The notes: generated from the letters alone by a model not told the origin. Positions 1 through 9,677 are shown, counted from the stretch's first letter. The stretch: DNA of 64,000 nucleotides from Roseovarius sp. M141 (GCF_024355225.1 NZ_VCNH01000001.1:124001-188000), one strand, 5' to 3'. Translations and numbers: made by a program.

Positions 1-165
1 GAGTCCTGGGTTTTGGATAGAAAGATATAAACGCAGAACATGGCTCGATTCTCCACTTGTCAGGCGAAATTTCCTCCAGCGCTCGACAAAACACTGGCAT
101 CGCGACGGCTCTTCAGTAGAAACCGCAGCATACAACAAAGGCGTGATTACGATGCCTGCTGCGAT

Positions 166-483
166 CTAGTCACTCCTCAAAGCATCCGACCCATAATCCG
201 CCATGGGCCGAAGCCGCGTATAAGTGATAGCCGGGCGGAACGACCCCACGAGTTTCGACCGACACAACCGCATGACGTTTTCGAGCGCGTAGTTGAAGTA
301 ACTCGCCCCGGTGAACCCAGCGATCGCGAACACCAGCACGGCAAACGTCCACCAGCGGATATGGAAGACGAACAGGACGATGAAAAACACCAGCCGCGCA
401 TCGAAGAACGCCAGATGCGGCCGCGCCATGGCGTAGCGCCAATGCACCGTCGAGCGATAGATGTTGTATCTGTTCTCAGCCAT
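166..483 (-). CDS. icmT: IcmT-like (TraK-type) T4SS inner-membrane protein
   Basis: This 105-residue protein is a small subunit of a type IVB (I-type) secretion/conjugation apparatus in the inner membrane. Residues 15-35 contain the IcmT-like run HWRYAMARPHLAFFDAR, followed by a hydrophobic stretch with the motif HIRWWTF that spans the membrane. Family members are about 85-115 residues, so the length fits. The ATG at 483 has a good GGAGG site 5-6 bases upstream. It is the last gene of a five-gene minus-strand block after DotG, 16 bases downstream of it. In R64 the homologue follows DotB instead, so the placement differs. Identification is from motif and context. Confidence 0.75.
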   Translation of the reverse strand: MAENRYNIYRSTVHWRYAMARPHLAFFDARLVFFIVLFVFHIRWWTFAVLVFAIAGFTGASYFNYALENVMRLCRSKLVGSFRPAITYTRLRPMADYGSDALRSD

Positions 484-499
484 GGCTTACCTCCAGCCT

Positions 500-1792
500 T
501 TAACGGTTTGGCAACACGACGTTGCTGGTGAACAAGACGCCGATGATCTGGCGAGAGCGCAAAGAGATCAGCGGCCCTCTGGGGGCGCTTTGGACAAACT
601 CACCCGCGAGATCGTTGCCAACTTCTGCGAGACCTTTGGAGAGGCCTTGCTCGATTGTTGGCGCCGGGCGCGTGACACCCGTGACGCCGCCAAGATCGAT
701 CAGCGATGTGCCAGGATCTGAGAGGGCGTCGCCGACGCCGGACACGAATGCCGCCGCGACGCGCGGCGCATAACGTGCGAACAGACGCCGGTCCAGATCG
801 CTCCGCACCGCGAGTGACTTCTGACGGGCATCGACCGCGTAGGCGGCTATGGGGATCCGCGTGCCGTCTTCGAGCACAGCTGTGTTGAACTGCACGATCA
901 GATGCGTGTTGTTCTGGTTTGCCTCGAACCCACCGAGCAGCCGGGCCCCCTTGAGCGGCCCTTTCATGATCTGCGCGACCACCGGGCCGGGTGTGTCGCT
1001 GTCATTGGTGATGATGCTCGAGGCGAGAACGACGTCGCCTGCGCGAATGAGCGGCTCTGAGAGGGCAGGGGCGCCGGATTGGCGCGTCATGCCATCGTTG
1101 GTTCGGGCAGATGTGGAGTCTTCGCTGGGGACCAGGTCTTCTTCGACGACAACTGTGACGGCCGATGGCTGCGCTGTCCATGCGCCGATCAACCCCTGCT
1201 GCTGTGTCGCCATCAACTGTGCGAGCTGGTTGATACGCGCGTAGTCCGGTGGTTGAGGCTGGTCCGGCATTGGTCGCCCTTGTTGCTGCACCGGTTGCTG
1301 ACGATCGATCACCACGGTTCTAGGTTGTTCGGTTTCAACAGGTTCGTTCGCCGGGGGTAGGGGGCGATTCGGATTGGGCGCAATTGCAGGCGGCTTATCA
1401 TCGATCTGGCGAAGTGGTTCGTCCGGTGTGGCGATAAACGAAGTGTCGGACTCCTGCGCCTCGCGGGCGCCGTCTTCATTCTGCTGTCGCAGATTGTCCT
1501 GATAGCGCTCGGAGTCGCGCAGCTGATCACCGGCCGGCGTATCATCGACATTCGGCGTCCCAGCGACCCGGCTCGGGCCGATCAGTTCAGGGTTTTTCCA
1601 GATCTCATAGCCGACAGCGCCGCCGACGGCCACTATTGTCAGCAAAGCCATGTTTCTGAGTGACAAAAGCCCGCCCTTGCGCCCGCGGGTAACCCGGCCT
1701 GCGCTGGTCCGAGCAGCAGTGTCGCTCCTGTCACTCGCATGCCCAATGCCTGCTTCATCATTGTTTTTGTTGGAGTTCTTGGACTCACTCAT
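500..1792 (-). CDS. dotG: DotG/IcmE-like (TraO) VirB10-type core protein
   Basis: This 430-residue protein is the VirB10-like energy-transducing channel component that links inner membrane to outer-membrane core. A short basic cytoplasmic tail is followed by one membrane segment near residues 45-62 (LRNMALLTIVAVGGAVGY), a long Q/P-rich periplasmic linker (about 65-230), and a C-terminal DotG/VirB10 domain (about 245-430) with GDVVLASSIITNDSDTPGP and LKGARLLGGFE. Legionella DotG is about 1048 residues with a large repeat domain. This one lacks that domain and is close to the size of R64 TraO. The start ATG overlaps the DotH stop by four bases (ATGA), implying translational coupling. Confidence 0.9.
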   Translation of the reverse strand: MSESKNSNKNNDEAGIGHASDRSDTAARTSAGRVTRGRKGGLLSLRNMALLTIVAVGGAVGYEIWKNPELIGPSRVAGTPNVDDTPAGDQLRDSERYQDNLRQQNEDGAREAQESDTSFIATPDEPLRQIDDKPPAIAPNPNRPLPPANEPVETEQPRTVVIDRQQPVQQQGRPMPDQPQPPDYARINQLAQLMATQQQGLIGAWTAQPSAVTVVVEEDLVPSEDSTSARTNDGMTRQSGAPALSEPLIRAGDVVLASSIITNDSDTPGPVVAQIMKGPLKGARLLGGFEANQNNTHLIVQFNTAVLEDGTRIPIAAYAVDARQKSLAVRSDLDRRLFARYAPRVAAAFVSGVGDALSDPGTSLIDLGGVTGVTRPAPTIEQGLSKGLAEVGNDLAGEFVQSAPRGPLISLRSRQIIGVLFTSNVVLPNR

Positions 1793-3000
1793 TCGGAAAT
1801 CCTCACTTTGGTTACGCGTCCATTGGTGGAAATCAGCGCAACGGATGTGGGCCTGATTCGATAGGCTTTGACCTGACCAGGGCCGGTCAGAATTCCGGAG
1901 GCGGGCGGCGAGATGATCGCATCGGCCGATTGCAGATAGATCGCGCCGTCATAGCGCCAGGCTTTGACGGCTCTGTTGTCTGTGGTGAGACGCACAGCAT
2001 TGCCCGGAATGTCGGCACCGGTGGCAAAAGCCATCATCACGTCGTTTGAGGCCCGTGCGACCGGTTCGCTCTGGCGGGTCTGCAGCGGATTTGTTGCAGC
2101 GTTTGGCCCCAACCCGTGCACCGTGAAGTCGCGGCGATAATGCGTGTTGAGGGAGTTCGTTCGCACATCGAAGACCAGTGGTCGGCTTTCGCCGACGAGA
2201 GACACCACGATGTTGGAAAACCCGTGGGCGACCAGCGGCGTCACCGCCAGTTGATTCGAGCCCTCCTGCATCGCATAGACTTGGAAACTTTTTGGTTTAC
2301 CGATCACGTAGGACGCGATCGGCCAGGCCGCGCCGGTCTGATCGTAAAACGCCATGACACTGACCGTGTCGGGACCGGTCAACAGAACTTCCGGGTCTTG
2401 TGCCGAGTCGAGTGTCAGGCGTTTGGCATCGGTGATGGCGTTCGGAAACTGGCCGGAGGGGGGCGTCGCGGCCGCCTTCTGGCTCTCGTCGACACGTCGG
2501 CGATAGTCGCGAATCATCTCCGGGGTCATCGGGAACTGGCTCTGGATCGCCGCGCCATAGGCGGTGATCTCTTCGGGCGTCAGCGGACGGTCGAGATCGT
2601 CCAGACTCTGCAGCAGCTCCTGAGCGCCGACAATCGGGAAATCGCCAGTCGGTGTCTGCTGTTGCTGATCTGCCGGTTGTTGCCGCTGATTGATCTCGTT
2701 CTGGGTCAGGGGGTCGGCCCCGGTGGGCAGGGTCTGTTGACCGGGTGCTGGCTGACTGCCATTCTCGATGGTCACCACCGTGGTTCCGTCATTCTGACTC
2801 GGCAGGGTCGCGGTCGGACGGTTTGCGGGCTGGGGCAGGGGGGTCTGAACCTCAATGCCGGGCGGAACGGTCTCATCACCACCCGCATCCCTCAGCACCT
2901 GTTGCGCTTGGCCAGATGAGAGCATCAGGCCCAATAAGACGGGGGCGCCGACGGTCGTCGATAGGCGAAACTGTCGCATTGATCGGAGTATATTACGCAT
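1789..3000 (-). CDS. dotH: DotH/IcmK-like (TraN) outer-membrane core protein
   Basis: This 403-residue exported protein forms part of the outer-membrane core ring with DotC, DotD and DotG. A signal peptide is visible (residues 8-33, ending SSGQAQQ). Residues about 35-125 are low-complexity and Q/P-rich. The C-terminal half carries the DotH/IcmK domain with GPDTVSVMAFYDQTGAAWP and GESRPLVFDVR. The ATG at 3000 is preceded by GGAGG at five-base spacing and overlaps the DotI stop by one base (TGATG). The gene sits between DotI and DotG, the same order as traM-traN-traO of R64. Confidence 0.9.
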   Translation of the reverse strand: MRNILRSMRQFRLSTTVGAPVLLGLMLSSGQAQQVLRDAGGDETVPPGIEVQTPLPQPANRPTATLPSQNDGTTVVTIENGSQPAPGQQTLPTGADPLTQNEINQRQQPADQQQQTPTGDFPIVGAQELLQSLDDLDRPLTPEEITAYGAAIQSQFPMTPEMIRDYRRRVDESQKAAATPPSGQFPNAITDAKRLTLDSAQDPEVLLTGPDTVSVMAFYDQTGAAWPIASYVIGKPKSFQVYAMQEGSNQLAVTPLVAHGFSNIVVSLVGESRPLVFDVRTNSLNTHYRRDFTVHGLGPNAATNPLQTRQSEPVARASNDVMMAFATGADIPGNAVRLTTDNRAVKAWRYDGAIYLQSADAIISPPASGILTGPGQVKAYRIRPTSVALISTNGRVTKVRISE

Positions 3001-3647
3001 CAGGCACCTCCGGGGGCCGCGATGAAGCGGGAGATTGCCATCGCATAGGGGGATTCATAGGTTTGCAGCCGCTCAATATTGACGGTGATCATGAAGTTCT
3101 GACCTGTCACTTCGGAGGCGGACTGGTACGTCACGCGCAGCGGGATCTGCACGACCCATTCATAGACACCACGGTCGTTGACGCCTTCGCGCACGATGAC
3201 CGCATTGTTGGCGACGGCGGTGGTGTTGAGGCGGCGGGTCTGCACCAGCTCGAGCATCTGGCTTTTCTGAACGGCCTCGACGAACTGGTTCCAGCCGTTG
3301 GGCTTGGTGAAGTATTGCAGCGCGTCGTTGAAGTCGGCGCGATAGTTGGCAAAATCGTAGGTCAGCGACGAGGTGACCGCCTTGACCGCGAAGTTGCTCA
3401 CCTCGGCGGCTGATTGGTGCGGCTTGTCGAGAGGCACGAGTGGCAATAACTGGCCGTCTGTCGTTGTCGCAAAATACCTTGGCTCTGGCCGGTTCACCGC
3501 AAGATAGGCGGTCGAGGCCGCGAGCACCGTCGTCGACAGGCCCAGACCGAGCGCGACCTTGGCCATGACCTTATAGGAAATCTCGAACGTGCGCGCCGAG
3601 CGCAGGATGGATTCGGCGGCGCCCAAATGTTCATTGTCTGACAGCAT
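3000..3647 (-). CDS. dotI: DotI/IcmL-like (TraM) inner-membrane protein
   Basis: This 215-residue bitopic inner-membrane protein would form a VirB8-like periplasmic ring with the conjugation core. One membrane segment lies at about residues 27-50 (VALGLGLSTTVLAASTAYLAV). The periplasmic part has a DotI/IcmL fold, with a YDFANYR motif near 100 and QNFMITVNIERL near 184. The ATG at 3647 is chosen because the codon at 3653 is GTG and a GGGG stretch lies better for the ATG; the GTG start would add two residues. It lies directly downstream of the DsbC-like gene and upstream of DotH. Confidence 0.9.
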   Translation of the reverse strand: MLSDNEHLGAAESILRSARTFEISYKVMAKVALGLGLSTTVLAASTAYLAVNRPEPRYFATTTDGQLLPLVPLDKPHQSAAEVSNFAVKAVTSSLTYDFANYRADFNDALQYFTKPNGWNQFVEAVQKSQMLELVQTRRLNTTAVANNAVIVREGVNDRGVYEWVVQIPLRVTYQSASEVTGQNFMITVNIERLQTYESPYAMAISRFIAAPGGA

Positions 3648-3659
3648 CGACACACCCCG

Positions 3660-4817
3660 TCACTGACTTGCGGCTTTGGCGATGGTCAGAATGTCCGGCG
3701 GCAATTCCGAGAAGGCGAATTGTGCACCTTGATCCGTATCAAAGAGGAAGAACGGCACGCCCGGCATCTTGTTTGCCCGCATCCAGTTGATGTTGTCGAC
3801 GATCCCCTGGATGACGGCCTTGTCGGCCTGGGTCGTATCCATCTGGGCGACGCCGGATGTCCCTCGGGTGTTCGAGGTCATATGAGCCGTGAAGGTTTGC
3901 GCGATATCTTTGGAATGCAGGATCGACAGGGCCGTATTGAACCCCTGAACGCCGGTAACGGGAGCGAAAATGATCCGGAGGTCGACAGACCCGGACGCAA
4001 TTGACCCTTGCATTTGATCAATCGTCCACTGGCAATGCGGGCACTCCGGGTCGGTGAGCATGTAGACGACGGGTGCGCCGGGGTTCGGCGTTCCGGCAGA
4101 AAACCAGATACGCTCCTCACCGGCTTGCTTAAAGATCGTATCGATTCCGGCCTGAACATCGGCAGAGGGGTGTTCAATGGCGGTAATCGGTGCCGACAGG
4201 GTGGCAACGGCAGGTGCGTCCAGCGTTGCCGTGTCAGGCAGTCGCGGCGCTTGGGTCGCGTCTTCAGACCGCAGGTTTCTCTGCAATTGATTTAACACAG
4301 GTGATGTGGCCCCAGTCGGTGCGCGCCTGGCGGTTTGCGGATTTGAATCGGGCGCCATCGCGCCTTGTGCTGAAGGCGCAGGTGTTGTTGTCCGTGCGGG
4401 TAACGAACGTGCAGGACTCGAAGTCTGAGACATCGATGCTTGTGCGATGGGCGGTTTCGCGCCCGGATCGGGTACGGTCATCAGCAGTGCTGCCGAAATG
4501 TCCTCGCCTTGCGGTCCAATGATGCGCCCCACAATCGTCAGCCCATCCTGCGTCGTCAGGGCCGTCGCGGGTTTTCCGTCTGCGTCTTTGATAGCCCAGG
4601 CTTGCATCTCGCCGATTTTCAGAAGCGGGCGCACCTCTGGGTCTGTTTTTGAGATGAGTGTTTCGATGAAGGGGGACGTTCCCGTGCAACCGGCAAACCC
4701 CTCCTTCCAGCTGTATTCCTGAGCAAGGCTTGCCGAGCCAGATCCCAGGATCATGAGGAAGGCGAGACCTGACACTGAGCTTGCACGCGGCGAACGGTTC
4801 TTTTTGACAGCTTTCAT
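3660..4817 (-). CDS. DsbC/TrbB-like thiol-disulfide protein of the T4SS
   Basis: This 385-residue exported protein is probably a dedicated disulfide isomerase for transfer proteins. A signal peptide covers residues about 12-32 (ending SASLAQE). A Cys at residue 44 lies in the first domain, a P/T/A-rich linker spans about 125-205, and the C-terminal thioredoxin/DsbC fold has its active site DPECPHCQW near 257-265 and the cis-Pro context GVPFFLF near 350. R64 and F plasmids also encode DsbC-like TrbB proteins, which supports a role in core assembly. The gene heads the minus-strand dotI-dotH-dotG-icmT block. A perfect 24-bp palindrome lies 52 bp upstream of its start. Confidence 0.8.
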   Translation of the reverse strand: MKAVKKNRSPRASSVSGLAFLMILGSGSASLAQEYSWKEGFAGCTGTSPFIETLISKTDPEVRPLLKIGEMQAWAIKDADGKPATALTTQDGLTIVGRIIGPQGEDISAALLMTVPDPGAKPPIAQASMSQTSSPARSLPARTTTPAPSAQGAMAPDSNPQTARRAPTGATSPVLNQLQRNLRSEDATQAPRLPDTATLDAPAVATLSAPITAIEHPSADVQAGIDTIFKQAGEERIWFSAGTPNPGAPVVYMLTDPECPHCQWTIDQMQGSIASGSVDLRIIFAPVTGVQGFNTALSILHSKDIAQTFTAHMTSNTRGTSGVAQMDTTQADKAVIQGIVDNINWMRANKMPGVPFFLFDTDQGAQFAFSELPPDILTIAKAASQ

Positions 4818-4868
4818 CGGGAAATCCTTTTCTCTGAGGTGTTTACCAAAGGTCTTTACTGCGCCCTT

Positions 4869-4892
4869 TATATCGTTATATATAACGATATA
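4869..4892. promoter_or_regulatory. Perfect 24-bp palindromic operator of the T4SS promoter gap
   Basis: Each 12-bp arm reads TATATCGTTATA, giving an uninterrupted palindrome in the 182-bp gap between the divergent DsbC-like gene (start 4817) and the DotF-like gene (start 5000). Related sites occur at 19285-19318 and 16545-16572, also in promoter gaps of transfer operons. The spacing and recurrence suggest a dimeric repressor or activator of conjugation genes. The regulator is not identified in this window. Confidence 0.7.
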
Positions 4893-4999
4893 GTTTTAAT
4901 GACCATAGCCGAGTTGCCGCAAGCCACAACACATTGGTACGGGGCGTCGGTTCGAAGAACGGAACCAGGATCTGAAACTGCCGGCGGAAGAGAGGGACA

Positions 5000-5650
5000 A
5001 TGTATCGGTCAGACACAGCATCAGGCGTCTCGGCACCATCACCTGTTGACGCTTTTGCCGACCGCTTCACCCTTGCCCGTCCGGGTCGGGTCGGCGGTAC
5101 GGTCAACGTGCACGCCCGTGAGAGTACCGGCACCGCCTTTATCAACGGGCTGTGCAAGGTCCTGCTGACCCTCGCCGTCCTCGGTCTCGTCGCGATTGGC
5201 GGCGTCTTTGCATTCAACGTACTGGACCTGAAGGCAAAGGCGGGACACGCCGTGGTCGAGTTTGCCGATGATCAGCAGGCCCGCGAACTCGATCAATTAC
5301 GATCCGAGGTGGCTCTTCTGAGCGAACAGAGCCTGGAACTCCGCTCGGAACTGGCGCTGTTGACGGGGCAGGGGGGTGTCCTGCCCAAGCTCGTTGGCCG
5401 GCTGCAGGACCAGCGCAAGATCAACGGAGCTCATTCCAACGCGATCCGGCAGCTTTATGCCACCACCGGCCTCATCGGCGCGTCCCTGCCCGCACCCGAC
5501 GATGGCTCGGCTTCCGAAACGGCCGGTTCTCGCCCAATACAGGTGACGCCCGTTGCGGTTCCCGTGACAGACGCCCCGAAGCGCGTGGTGCTGATTCCAG
5601 ATGGTAACGCCGAGGCCACACCGAAAATAGAGGGTGGAGATGGTGAGTGA
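5000..5650 (+). CDS. DotF/IcmG (TraP)-like bitopic T4SS protein, by position and topology
   Basis: This 216-residue protein has an N-terminal cytoplasmic segment of about 50 residues, one membrane helix (about 53-75, KVLLTLAVLGLVAIGGVFAF), a coiled coil of about 50 residues (EFADDQQARELDQLRSEVAL and following) and a proline-rich acidic tail. Sequence alone does not name it. The topology, length and place directly before DotE- and DotP-like genes match TraP/DotF of R64 (traP-traQ-traR). The ATG at 5000 has AGAGGGA upstream. It is the first gene of the long plus-strand operon. The family assignment is an inference. Confidence 0.6.
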   Translation: MYRSDTASGVSAPSPVDAFADRFTLARPGRVGGTVNVHARESTGTAFINGLCKVLLTLAVLGLVAIGGVFAFNVLDLKAKAGHAVVEFADDQQARELDQLRSEVALLSEQSLELRSELALLTGQGGVLPKLVGRLQDQRKINGAHSNAIRQLYATTGLIGASLPAPDDGSASETAGSRPIQVTPVAVPVTDAPKRVVLIPDGNAEATPKIEGGDGE

Positions 5651-5665
5651 TGGAGATGACAGCAC

Positions 5666-6214
5666 ATGGACGAGCTGACCGCCTTCTTCACGCGGGTGAC
5701 CGACATCCTGCCACCGGCGCAGGCCTTCGTGGCAGCACTCTGTTTCGTTCTGGGCATCATCCTCGTCGTGATCGGCAGCCGAATGATGCTGGTGACGGCC
5801 GAGGAGCGCGCGCATGCCCATCACAGGCGGCACGGCTACTATCAGGCGCTGACCTACATCGTGTTCGGTCTGCTGATCATCTCCCTCGATCTGACGCTGT
5901 CCGCCTGGATTGCGTCACTTTACGGGGCGAGCAACACGACGGCCAGTGCTGCCAGCGAGATCATGGCCTATGCGCCAGAGATGCTTTCGCCCATAGCAGG
6001 CGCGCCCGGCGAAGCCATCCTGATCGCACTCGTGCGGGTCGCGCAATTCATCGGGCTGCTGGCGGTCGTGCGCGGTCTCTTTCTCTGCGTCAAATCGGCG
6101 GACATGCCGACCCAGGGCCTGATGGGCAAGGGCTTCATTCACATGATTGCAGGGATCATGGCGGTCGATCTGCCCCGGACCGTCGGCCTCTTCGAAAACC
6201 TCTTCTTCGGCTAA
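5666..6214 (+). CDS. DotE/IcmC-like (TraQ) inner-membrane protein
   Basis: This 182-residue polytopic protein has about four hydrophobic segments (near 17-38, 62-82, 118-137 and 155-175). It ends with a DotE/IcmC-like stretch (GFIHMIAGIMAVDLPRTVG). Length and position between the DotF-like and DotP-like genes agree with R64 TraQ. The exact role of DotE in the apparatus is not established. The ATG at 5666 lies 8-9 bases after GGAG, and the gene is 15 bp from its upstream neighbour. Confidence 0.75.
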   Translation: MDELTAFFTRVTDILPPAQAFVAALCFVLGIILVVIGSRMMLVTAEERAHAHHRRHGYYQALTYIVFGLLIISLDLTLSAWIASLYGASNTTASAASEIMAYAPEMLSPIAGAPGEAILIALVRVAQFIGLLAVVRGLFLCVKSADMPTQGLMGKGFIHMIAGIMAVDLPRTVGLFENLFFG

Positions 6215-6229
6215 ACAAGGAGCACATTC

Positions 6230-6643
6230 ATGCGTAAGCCTTTTCCTTCAATGCGACCTCGTCCGTCATGGCGACCGGTTCTCGTGCGATCTATGGTGTC
6301 GCTCGGCTTCACAACGTTATGGGCCACCCAAGCTTTTGCGCAGACGTTTGGCGATATCTTCACCGAGATGCGCTCAAGCCAGCTTGGCCCCGCCGCCGAT
6401 ATTCTGGGCACCATTTCCTTCGTGCTCGGCGTCGTCTTCGCGATCATGGCGGTCATGGCGATGATCAAGCGGTCGCGCAGCGCCAATGACTCGTCCGTCG
6501 AGACGGGCCGCATCCTGATGCTCAGCGTCGCGGCCGCCTGCATGGTGGCCATTCCGACCTTCCTCAATGTCGGCGTCGCCTCGATCTTCGGCACCGGTGC
6601 GAACCAATCCTCCGTGGACGGTCAGCTCCGCTCGCTCAACTAA
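6230..6643 (+). CDS. DotP/IcmD-like (TraR) inner-membrane protein
   Basis: This 137-residue protein carries two or three hydrophobic segments: an N-terminal one resembling a signal sequence (about 18-40), then about 58-80 (ILGTISFVLGVVFAIMAVMA) and 95-120. The organisation matches IcmD/DotP and R64 TraR (about 130 residues). A strong ribosome site (AAGGAG) precedes the ATG at 6230. It lies between DotE-like and DotO ATPase genes, as in R64. Confidence 0.75.
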   Translation: MRKPFPSMRPRPSWRPVLVRSMVSLGFTTLWATQAFAQTFGDIFTEMRSSQLGPAADILGTISFVLGVVFAIMAVMAMIKRSRSANDSSVETGRILMLSVAAACMVAIPTFLNVGVASIFGTGANQSSVDGQLRSLN

Positions 6644-6656
6644 GGGGCATGTACTG

Positions 6657-9600
6657 ATGGTCGCATTCTGGCATCAGGTCGCAGCCCATCTGGGCCGGGG
6701 AGCGCTGAAGGCCTCTCTGGACGGGTATTGCCGTCTGGAAACCGCGCATGGCGAGACAGCACTGGTGGCCGACGACGGCTCGATGATGTCGCTCTTCCGG
6801 CTCGACGGGTTCCGGTCCTTGCCGGGAGAGGAGGATGTCACCGAAGCCTGCGACCGGTTGCGGGTGGGCCTGTCGCCGTTCTTTTCCAAACCAGGACTGG
6901 CCCTGCAGTTCTGGTTCGGGCATTCGCCGGAACTTGGTACGCGCGAGGTCGAGACCATCATCGATGACAGCGCCCGCGTTGCGCGTGACAATGCGCTCGA
7001 CTTACATGATCTTCTGGACGAGCGCCGCAAACTGCTCCCATCCAAGCTCTATGGCGAGCGCTGTTATCTGGCGCTGTGGACACGCCCCTCCTTGCTGACG
7101 GCGGAAGATCGCAATGCCAGCCTGAAACGGCGCACGAAAGTGCTGAATGCCGCGCCACCGATCTCGCTTGGTCAGATCCCGGATACCGCGCTTGAAGGCC
7201 TGGCAATCCGCCATGACAGCTTTGTTACAGCTTTGGGGCGCGAGTTCAATTCGGCGGGTATCGCGCTCGAACTACTAGACAATTACGAGGCACTGAACGC
7301 GATCCGCAAGATCGTGGCGTCCGACACGTTGGGTCTCAACCACCCGTGGCGCGCGACATTGCCGGGTGACTATCTCAAAGCACGACTGCCGAGCCTCGGG
7401 CGCAACATCACACGCAAAGATATCTCCAATCTCGTGTGGCCAAATCTGTCGGAACAACTCTTCACCGATCATGCCGAGGTGATCGACGGCAAGATCGTGC
7501 GCATTGGCAACACGGTGTTTTCCGGTTTCGACATCGTGCTGCCCCCCGAAATCGTTGTGCAGTTCAATGAGCTGATCAGGCGCGTGATCGCCAACGGCAC
7601 CAGAATCTCGTGGCGCTGTTCTATCCTGATGGAGAGCGGAGGGTTCGCAGGGCAAGTGTTTCGCGAGCAGCTGGCGCGGCTGCTGGCCTGGACTGCCCCC
7701 ACACATAACGGGCGCATCAAGGAGAGCTTCGAGCGGTTGCGTCAGACGGACGGCGACGGCAACACGGTCATCCGCTGGCGCGCCTCCTTCGCGGCCTGGG
7801 CACCAGCCGACGAGGTCGGACAGCTGCGTGCCCACGTCTCGTCCTTACAAGAGATGGTCAAGTCCTGGGGCAATTGTCACACCAATGCGGTGGTCGGCGA
7901 TCCGCTCGATTGCGTGATGTCGTCCGCCTTGGGCTTGTCCACTGCTTCGACCGCAGAAAGCTGTGCCGCCGATCTGCTGGACGTGCTCGCCATGGCCCCG
8001 ATCGTGCGCCCGGCCTGTCCGTGGCGACGCGGGTCGATCATCTTTCGCACCGCGGACGGCAAGCCGTTTCCCTACCAGCCCGGCTCCTCAAAACAGAATG
8101 CCAGCGTCGATATCATGGTGGGCACGCCCGGATCCGGTAAATCGGTTCTGATGAACGCGATCAATCTCGGCGTGGCGCTGTCGCCGCAATCCGGAAGGGG
8201 CGGGGACAACCAGGCGATCCTGCCGCGCATCGCCATCATCGATATCGGCCCGTCCTCGTCGGGCCTGATCAGCCTGATCCGCGACGCCCTTCCGCCGAAC
8301 CGGCGACACGAGGCGATGTTCCACCGGCTGAAAATGGTGGACCGCGATGCCGTCAATCCGTTCGACACCCAGCTTTGTTGTCGAAAACCGTTTGCCCATG
8401 AACGCGCGTTTCTGGTGAACCTGATCGGGCTGATCTGCACACCTGAAGATGCCAACGTGCCCTATGACGGTGTCTCGCAGCTGGCCGAGGCCTGCGTCGA
8501 TGAGGCCTATCGCTATTATTCCGATGAGGTCAGCCCGAAGCGCTATTCGCCAACCATGGATCGCCATGTCGATGAAGCGCTGAAGAAGCATCATTTCGAA
8601 GTCGATGAAGAGACCACCTGGTGGGAGATCGTCGACGTCCTGTTTGCGAAGAACGAGCATCATGCCGCAGCCCTCGCGCAACGCCTGGCCGTGCCGATCC
8701 TCGGCGATCTAATCCCGATCTCCAACGCAGAGACCGTGCGCGAGCCCTTTATCAAAATGCGGGTGCAATCGACCCAGGAACCGATGGTCGGCGCGTTCCA
8801 GCGTCAGATCACCGCCGCGATCAAGCAGTATGTGATCCTGTCGAACCCGACCCGGTTCGATATCTCGGGCGCACGCATCGTTGCCTTCGATCTGGCCGGT
8901 GTGACCGAAGCGACCGGCAAGCGCGGGCGCAAGCAGACGGCGGTCATGTACATGATGGCGCGCCAGACGCTGACGTCTGACTTCTGGCTCGACGAGGATG
9001 AGATCAAAGGGTCCGATCTGCCCGACGCCGTGCGGGCACATCATCTATTGCGATTCCAGAACAACCGCCAGATGCCCAAACGCATCTGTATCGACGAATA
9101 CCACCTGACCGGCGGGCTCGGTATCCGGGACCAGATCGTCGCCGACGTGCGGGTCGGCCGCAAGGCGGGCGTGCAGATCTCGCTCGCCAGTCAGCTGATC
9201 GGGGATTTCGACCATGCAATCCGCGAACTCGCCACCAACATTTTTCTGTGCAACGTGCCGACCGCCGAGAGCGTGCGCACGGTGATGGACACCTACGATT
9301 TGCCCGCCAGCCTGAAACCGGTGATCAGCCGGTTGAGCGGGCCGGAGCCGGGCGAGGGCGCGCCGATCGTCGCCATCTTCAAGCTGAAATCCCAGACCTA
9401 TGTGCAGCACTTCTATAACCAACTCGGGCCCATCGAACTTTGGGCGCTGTCGACAACTGCCGAAGACACGGCGTTGCGCGCGATCCTCTACGAGCGGCTC
9501 GGCAGTCCCGAGGCGCGCCACATCCTCGCCCGTCGCTTTCCGGCCGGGTCGGCAAAGGCGGAGATCGAGGCGGAACTCGAGGGGCTGATGTCTTCCGGCA

Positions 9601-9677
9601 AGATGCTCGACGAGTCCGCACGCTCGAACGTCATCTCCCGCATGGCCGACGATCTCGCGAAAGGGGCATTTCAATGA
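6657..9677 (+). CDS. dotO: DotO/IcmB (TraU) VirB4-type ATPase
   Basis: This 1006-residue cytoplasmic ATPase powers assembly or operation of the I-type conjugation channel. The P-loop GTPGSGKSV lies at about residues 489-497, and the Walker B region RICIDEYHLTGG at about 808-819. A RecA-like motor domain extends through SLASQLIGDFDHAIRELA near 850. The N-terminal 450 residues form the family's non-motor region. The ATG at 6657 is preferred; an in-frame ATG upstream overlaps the previous gene. Length equals the family norm of about 1000. Its stop overlaps the next start by four bases. Confidence 0.93.
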   Translation: MVAFWHQVAAHLGRGALKASLDGYCRLETAHGETALVADDGSMMSLFRLDGFRSLPGEEDVTEACDRLRVGLSPFFSKPGLALQFWFGHSPELGTREVETIIDDSARVARDNALDLHDLLDERRKLLPSKLYGERCYLALWTRPSLLTAEDRNASLKRRTKVLNAAPPISLGQIPDTALEGLAIRHDSFVTALGREFNSAGIALELLDNYEALNAIRKIVASDTLGLNHPWRATLPGDYLKARLPSLGRNITRKDISNLVWPNLSEQLFTDHAEVIDGKIVRIGNTVFSGFDIVLPPEIVVQFNELIRRVIANGTRISWRCSILMESGGFAGQVFREQLARLLAWTAPTHNGRIKESFERLRQTDGDGNTVIRWRASFAAWAPADEVGQLRAHVSSLQEMVKSWGNCHTNAVVGDPLDCVMSSALGLSTASTAESCAADLLDVLAMAPIVRPACPWRRGSIIFRTADGKPFPYQPGSSKQNASVDIMVGTPGSGKSVLMNAINLGVALSPQSGRGGDNQAILPRIAIIDIGPSSSGLISLIRDALPPNRRHEAMFHRLKMVDRDAVNPFDTQLCCRKPFAHERAFLVNLIGLICTPEDANVPYDGVSQLAEACVDEAYRYYSDEVSPKRYSPTMDRHVDEALKKHHFEVDEETTWWEIVDVLFAKNEHHAAALAQRLAVPILGDLIPISNAETVREPFIKMRVQSTQEPMVGAFQRQITAAIKQYVILSNPTRFDISGARIVAFDLAGVTEATGKRGRKQTAVMYMMARQTLTSDFWLDEDEIKGSDLPDAVRAHHLLRFQNNRQMPKRICIDEYHLTGGLGIRDQIVADVRVGRKAGVQISLASQLIGDFDHAIRELATNIFLCNVPTAESVRTVMDTYDLPASLKPVISRLSGPEPGEGAPIVAIFKLKSQTYVQHFYNQLGPIELWALSTTAEDTALRAILYERLGSPEARHILARRFPAGSAKAEIEAELEGLMSSGKMLDESARSNVISRMADDLAKGAFQ

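Noticed and set aside
40..531. 163-codon plus-strand frame at the left end
   Set aside because: It runs antisense across IcmT, which has a family match and a good ribosome site; the frame has no recognisable family.
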